From positions 12,015,004-12,079,003 of the forward strand of contig OY987239.1 in the NCBI GenBank assembly GCA_963920705.1: a DNA stretch of 64,000 nt, written 5' to 3'. Under the pieces are notes generated by a model that had not been told where the DNA came from, made no database searches, and was given only the letters and a program-made list of their open reading frames with translations. The position numbers and the translations under genes were made by a program. Positions 58,801 through 64,000 of this stretch are shown one piece after another (position 1 is the stretch's first letter; each line of letters starts with the position of its first letter). The stretch comes from Odiellus spinosus (taxonomy: Eukaryota > Arthropoda > Arachnida > Opiliones > Phalangiidae).

Positions 58801-61800
58801 TAATAATGTTGGTTTTTTAGCTATGTTTCCTTTTTAGAATTAGCAATAAAGAAAAAATATTGAAGATACAATGAATAAACTTCCTATTCTTATGTTCATA
58901 ATGTTAAAAACGAACGTGAACTAATTAATCAGGAAACCTGAGATCTTCATTTAAAACTTTTTAACGAAGAAAATATCCTAAAAAATTCATAAAACAACCT
59001 AATTGGTGGCCAAAAGTGATTTACAAAGTTAGTTTTTGTCATTTACTTCACTTTTACACTCAGAAAAGATCATTCTGGTTGATTTTACGCTAAGCCTAAT
59101 TCGGGCCTAATTCAGTTTAAAAGAAAATAACATCGCTTGCCATGATTAACTCATGGAAAGGGTGCCTTTAGTGCAAAACTATAATATTCTAGATATTACC
59201 AATCAGAAAAGATCATTATGGTTGATTTTACGCTAAGCCTAATTCGGGCCTAATTCAGTTTGAAAGAAAATATCATTGCCTTGCCATGAATACACTCATG
59301 GAAAGGGCGCCTTTAATGCAAAACTATATTATTCAAGATATTACCAATCAGAAAACATCATTATGGTTGATTTTACGCTAAGCCTAATTCGGGCCTAATT
59401 CATTTATATACCAAAACTGATATAACTTTTATGTTTATTTAACAATGTAGGTACTAAAATGGTATTTAGACGCAATATTGGCTGGTTTGAAGTCCCTGGA
59501 GCTAATCCAATATATTAAAATAACATAATGACCAAACTAACCTCCAGATTCCTTCAATTTCGTCGCGTACATCTTTAGAAGCTTTTTCAGTTTCTTAACT
59601 TGTTCCGATAGACTATCATTCTTCTCCCGTAAATCCTATAGAGAAAGGGGATAAATTTGGACCAATTATATCATTATTTCAACCATCAACAGCGATATCA
59701 CGATTGAATTTAATCAACTTACATTATTTTCATCCGTTAGACGATTAATTTCTTGTTGAAGAATGGCTTCAGTTTGAGCTTGCGGGGATCTCTTTAAGTT
59801 CTATCGTTAAGAAACCCGTAAAACACACGAACAAAACCGTAATTTAAAAATTATATCTCACTTGACTAATTAATTTCTGCTGTCTTTCGTTATCTTCTTG
59901 TAATCTCGATATTTCGGCTCGAAGATCCTTGGCTAAACTATTTTTGCTTAACTTCTCGGCTTCTAATTCACTCTCAAGATGACGAATAAGTCGTTTTTGC
60001 GACTCAAATGCCATAAGAAGTTCGCCATCTTCGTTTAAATCGCCCTTAACGGAGATATCAACGTTAAAAGCGATCTTAGACGTAAAAATAATGAAAATTT
60101 CATACTTTGTTCGCGTACGCTTCTTGAACAACGTTCTTTATGTCTAATCTTTGATTAGCTAAGACTGATCTCATTTGTATACATTCATCTCTACGTCGTT
60201 CTAATTCGTCTTGCATTGCGTGGAATTGTTCTGCGTTAATGTTAAGTTGTTTTTTTAAAGTATGGAAGCAAATGTGACACGAGTAAAAGTGTACGTACCC
60301 ATAACTTCTTTCATATTACTTGTCGGATCTTCGCTTAATGCGACGCTTCTCATTCTCTTTAGATCTTCCTTTATCTTAGCATTTTCCATCGTTAACTCGT
60401 GCAACTGTTAATTGAAATATAATGATGTATTAACAGATCCCAAAAATAAATAAGAACGCACCCTAATTGAATCTTGCGCCAATTTTTCTTCTTTCGGCGG
60501 ATCAATTTCTTTGCAACTTTCCAAATTTTTGATTTTATAGAGCAATCTTTCATTTTCCGACATAAGCTCCTTTAACTTCGCATTCAATCTCGCAACTTGC
60601 TCGCCATCACCCGCTGATAATACCTTTTCATTAAATAACTGGTATTAGTATATAATATTAACTTAATTGATAATTAACTGCAAATAACAGCGTAGCCTAG
60701 AGAAATTTTTAATTAGGGGAATTCCTTCAAAAAATCTCCCAAAATTAGCTTTAAATTCTCAAAAATCTCCCAAAATTAGCTTTAAATTCTCAAAAATCTC
60801 CCAAAATTAGCTTTAAATTCTCAAAAAATCTCCCAAAATTAGCTTTAAATTCTCAAAAAATCTCCCAAAATTAGCTTTAAATTCTCAAAAATCTCCCAAA
60901 TTAGCTTTAAATTCTCAAAAATCTCCCAAAATTAGCTTTAAATTCTCAAAAATCTCCCAAATTTAGCTTTAAATTCTCAAAAATATCCCAAACTTAGCTT
61001 TAAATTCTCAAAAATCTCCCAAATTTAGCTTTAAATTCTCAAAAATCTCCCAAATTTAGCTTAAAATTCTCAAATATCTCCCAAAATTAGCTTTAAATTC
61101 TCAAAAATCTCCCAAAATTAGCTTTAAATTCTCAAAAATCTCCCAAAATTAGCTTAAAATTCTCAAAAATCTCCCAAAATTAGCTTTAAATTCTCAAAAA
61201 TCTCCCAAAATTAGCTTTAAATTCTCAAAAATCTCCCAAAATTAGCTTTAAATTCTCAAAAATCTCCCAAAATTGGCTTTAAATTCTCAAAAATCTCCCA
61301 AATTTGGCTTTAAATTCCCAAAAATCTCCCAAACTTGGCTTTAAATTCCCAAAAATCTCCCAAACTTGGCTTTAAATTCCCAAAAATCTCCCAAACTTGG
61401 CTTTAAATTCCCAAAAATCTCCCAAACTTGGCTTTAAATTCCCAAAAATCTCCCAAACTTGGCTTTAAATTCCCAAAAATCTCCCAAACTTGGCTTTAAA
61501 TTCCCAAAAATCTCCCAAACTTGGCTTTAAATTCCCAAAAATCTCCCAAACTTCGCTTTAAATTCCCAAAAATCTCCCAAACTTGGCTTTAAATTCCCAA
61601 AAATCTCCCAAACTTGGCTTTAAATTCCCAAAAATCTCCCAAACTTGGCTTTAAATTCCCAAAAATCTCCCAAACTTGGCTTTAAATTCCCAAAAATTCT
61701 CCCAAACTTGGCTTTAAATTCCCAAAAATTCTCCCAAACTTGGCTTTAAATTCTCAAAAATCTCCCAAAATTAGCTTTAAATTCTCAAAAATCTCCCAAA

Positions 61801-64000
61801 ATCAGCTTTAAATTCTCAAAAATCTCCCAAAATTAGCTTTAAATTCTCAAAAATCTCCCAAAATTAGCTTTAAATTCTCAAAAATATCCCAAAATTAGCT
61901 TTAAATGCCCAAAAATCCCCCAAAATTAACTTTAAATTCCCAAAAATCTCCCAAATTTAGCTTTAAATTCCCAAAAATCTCCCAAATTTAGCTTTAAATT
62001 CTCAAAAATCTCCCAAATTTAGCTTTAAATTCTCAAAAATCTCCCAAATTTAGCTTTAAATTCTCAAAAATCTCCCAAATTTAGCTTTAAATTCTCAAAA
62101 ATCTCCCAAATTTAGCTTTAAATTCTCAAAAATCTCCCAAATTTAGCTTTAAATTCTCAAAAATCTCTCAAATTTAAATTTAAATTCTCAAAAACCTCCC
62201 AAATTTGGCTTTAAATTCTCAAAACCTCCCAAATTTGGCTTTAAATTCTCAAAAACCTCCAAAATGGCAAGTGTTCTACATCTCACATTAATTCCTTAAC
62301 CAAGGCTTAAAAAACCAAACTATCACACATACCTGATCATAAAATTCACCAGGACTGCCTTCTTTACTAGCGGATTTGTCCCAAATGTCTTCTAGTTTTA
62401 AATGCACTCCATCTTTTTCCTTCATTCGAACAGAACCGTAGCCGATATCCTTCAATATAACATATCATGTTAGGGCGTAAGAGCTAAGCGTCTTCAAAAC
62501 GAAGAATATACCTCAGAATCCATCGTATCCGACACATCATCGTGTATAACTTCGGTAGCGTCAGTTTGAATGGAGATTAAACTAATGTCAGATGCGTTTC
62601 TCTTGTGAGATTGATACGGTAGCTCGAGACCACCACTCCCTTTAACTCTGGACATCTCATGCTGCATGTTTTCGCATCGTTGTTCCATGCGAGCGTATTC
62701 CCTCATTAATTTTTGGTAAGCCTTTCGTTCGGACTCAAACTCGTCTAAGAGCATTTTTTTTTCGTTCTCGATTTTAGATTTGAGTATTTCTGAGGAATAA
62801 AAGTAGCGTAAATGAAACTTTAAAGGGATATTAGACTTATAAAACTATATGAATTGCATCTATATTTAAATATTGGTCAGGGAAATTATTTTGAAATGAT
62901 AATGGGAAAACTTGTATGTCATTGGTAACAGTAAATTACCTGGAAACCTTTGGGACTTGATAATTTAAGGTTTCAATGTAAATTACTATGATAATATCAT
63001 TCAGGTTTTCCTTGATCAAATATTTTATCAAAACTAAAGGGTTTCAAGGCAATTTACTGTTTAAGTTATCATATTAAACTCCCGGACTACTTGAGCCTCT
63101 CATTTTTAAAATTCCCTGACCATTTTTCAGCATATTTCTATTCCCTAACCATTTTGGCCTCATTTTTTAAATTCCTTGACCATCTCAGCCTTATTTTTAA
63201 ATTCCCAGACCTTCCCCTGACCTTTAAGGATCATTTTTAAATTCCCCGACTTTTTCGGGCTCTTTTTTAAATTAGCAGATTTTTCCTTGACCTTTAAGGA
63301 TCATTTTTAAATTCCCAGACTTTTTTGGGCTCTTTTTTTAAATTAGATTTTTCCCTGACCTTCAACCCCGATTTTTTCATATATTTTTACTTTTCCCAGA
63401 CTTTTTTGGGCTCTTTTTTTAAATTAGATTTTTCCCTGACCTTCAACCCCGATTTTTTCATATATTTTTACTTTTCCCAGACTTTTTCGGGCTCTTTTTT
63501 AAATTAGCAGATTTTTCCTTGACCTTTAAGGATCATTTTTAAATTCCCAGACTTTTTTGGGCTCTTTTTTTAAATTAGATTTTTCCCTGACCTTTAACCC
63601 CGATTTTTTCATATATTTTTACTTTTCCCAGACTTTTTCGGGCTCTTTTTTAAATTAGCAGATTTTTCCTTGACCTTTAACCCCAATTTTTTCATATATT
63701 TTTACTTTTCCAGACACTTAGGGCTCATTTTTAAATTCCTCGACTACTTGGGTTCATTTTCAAACTCAGTGTCATAAAGTTTCCAGCCCCATAAAAAATT
63801 AAAATTAATTACCTTCGGATCCTTTTTCTTTAATCTTAATTTGCTCGTTCAAAAGGTCCAGGTTTTCTTTCAACTGAGTGTTTTCGGCATTAAGAGAATT
63901 GATAGCCTCATCCCGTTGCTTCTCTATAGTTTCCTTCTCAGTGATCCAATCCTTCTTTTCATCTTGAAGATGACTTAATTGCGTTCTCAACGAAGCGAGT
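55815..64000 (-). CDS. Myo5: Unconventional myosin V, C-terminal half (partial at window edge)
   Basis: Class V myosins carry organelles and vesicles along actin; this part holds the dimerising coiled coil and cargo-binding tail. Exons, 5' to 3': 63,813-64,000 (cut by the edge), 62,512-62,789, 62,333-62,449, 60,462-60,638, 60,299-60,404, 60,106-60,230, 59,862-60,044, 59,723-59,800, 59,542-59,635, 58,205-58,509, 57,593-57,682, 57,390-57,540, 57,050-57,261, 56,877-56,962, 56,560-56,731 and 55,815-56,090, giving 878 residues. Coiled-coil exons include [17 protein letters not shown] and [11 protein letters not shown]. The tail has [50 protein letters not shown] and [14 protein letters not shown], matching the dilute (DIL) domain to the C terminus. 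Motor and IQ motifs would lie past the right edge. Two acceptors (60,638 and 60,044) were chosen over alternatives for intron length and branch point. Confidence 0.95.
56151..56470. repeat. 24-bp palindrome-rich minisatellite in the last myosin V intron
   Basis: About 13 copies of a unit including GAGTACTCGACTCGAG and GACTCGATC. It contains several perfect palindromes (CGAGTACTCG, ACTCGATCGAGT, CTCGAG). The array is bracketed by CAGGCCTGT on both sides. It differs sharply in GC and CpG content from the AT-rich surroundings. Confidence 0.95.
58785..58820 (-). other. Myo5: Candidate 36-bp cassette exon of myosin V
   Basis: Between exons 59,542-59,635 and 58,205-58,509 (both phase 1), a stretch bounded by an AG acceptor (AAACATAG) and a strong donor (GTAAGTTT) would add exactly 12 codons, [12 protein letters not shown], without a frame change. 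Vertebrate MYO5A has small alternative exons in the tail, so an optional exon here is credible. The acceptor lacks a strong pyrimidine tract. Confidence 0.45.
59061..59404. repeat. ~144-bp tandem repeat in a myosin V intron
   Basis: CAGAAAAGATCATT or a close variant starts at 59,061, 59,204 and 59,349. Units share CGCTAAGCCTAATTCGGGCC. Two full copies and a partial third. Confidence 0.9.
60727..62270. repeat. 31-bp minisatellite in a myosin V intron (about 50 copies)
   Basis: The unit contains AAAAATCTCCCAAAATTAGC and TTTAAATTCT. A central block (about 61,300-61,745) is a homogenised variant with CTTGGCTTTAAATTCCC; outer blocks keep TTAGC and TTCTC. It fills the intron between exons 62,333-62,449 and 60,462-60,638. 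Confidence 0.96.
63070..63720. repeat. Degenerate tandem repeat in the first visible myosin V intron
   Basis: Recurring phrases TTTTTAAATTCCCAGACTT, TTTGGGCTCTTTTT, CCCTGACCTT and CATATATTTTTACTTTTCCC occur in units of roughly 85 to 120 bp with reshuffled order, suggesting repeated unequal exchange. Confidence 0.85.

Noticed and set aside
60045..60105. Acceptor at 60,075 for the myosin V exon ending at 59,862
   Set aside because: It would leave a 31-bp intron; the acceptor before 60,044 gives 61 bp and still keeps the frame.

Overview
The window is nuclear DNA of an animal, most likely an insect. The genes have GT-AG introns, several only 50 to 80 bp long. They include a cyclin B pair, a run of divergent ionotropic-receptor-like genes (a family expanded in arthropods) and the 3' half of a class V myosin. 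Many short inverted-repeat DNA transposons sit in introns. I see no bacterial features, rRNA, tRNA or CRISPR, and I cannot name the species.

Layout. (1) 1-22,236: one uninterrupted composite satellite. A 31-bp unit alternates with about 35 blocks of a purine-rich 15-bp unit, arranged in higher-order blocks of 1.3-4.5 kb. (2) 22,237-22,676: a decayed copy of one myosin V exon with intron flanks. (3) 22,677-33,692: a tandem duplication. Each copy is about 2.7 kb, carries an intact three-exon cyclin B-like gene on the minus strand, and is followed by an array of a roughly 62-bp unit built around an 18-bp perfect palindrome. The array unit shares a core with the 31-bp satellite in the opposite orientation. 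(4) 33,693-53,000: three ionotropic-receptor-like genes on the plus strand (35,104-41,220; 42,024-45,698; 47,819-52,960). Their introns and spacers hold eleven copies of one ~338-bp MITE, two copies of a second MITE family, a 1.85-kb non-autonomous element, a 482-bp foldback element flanked by TTAA, and other dispersed repeats. (5) 53,000-55,800: intergenic, with a cluster of E2F-like motifs. (6) 55,815-64,000: the C-terminal coiled coil and whole cargo-binding tail of a myosin V gene on the minus strand, running off the right edge, with several introns filled by minisatellites.

The genes do not form a pathway. Cyclin B would drive mitotic entry through CDK1, the receptors would be membrane channels (probably chemosensory), and myosin V would carry cargo on actin. 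What joins the window is repeat biology: satellite growth, gene-plus-array duplication, and repeated insertion of elements that all have CA...TG ends and 7-bp target duplications. All exon models come from reading splice sites and frames by eye; every junction given keeps the frame, but there is no transcript evidence.
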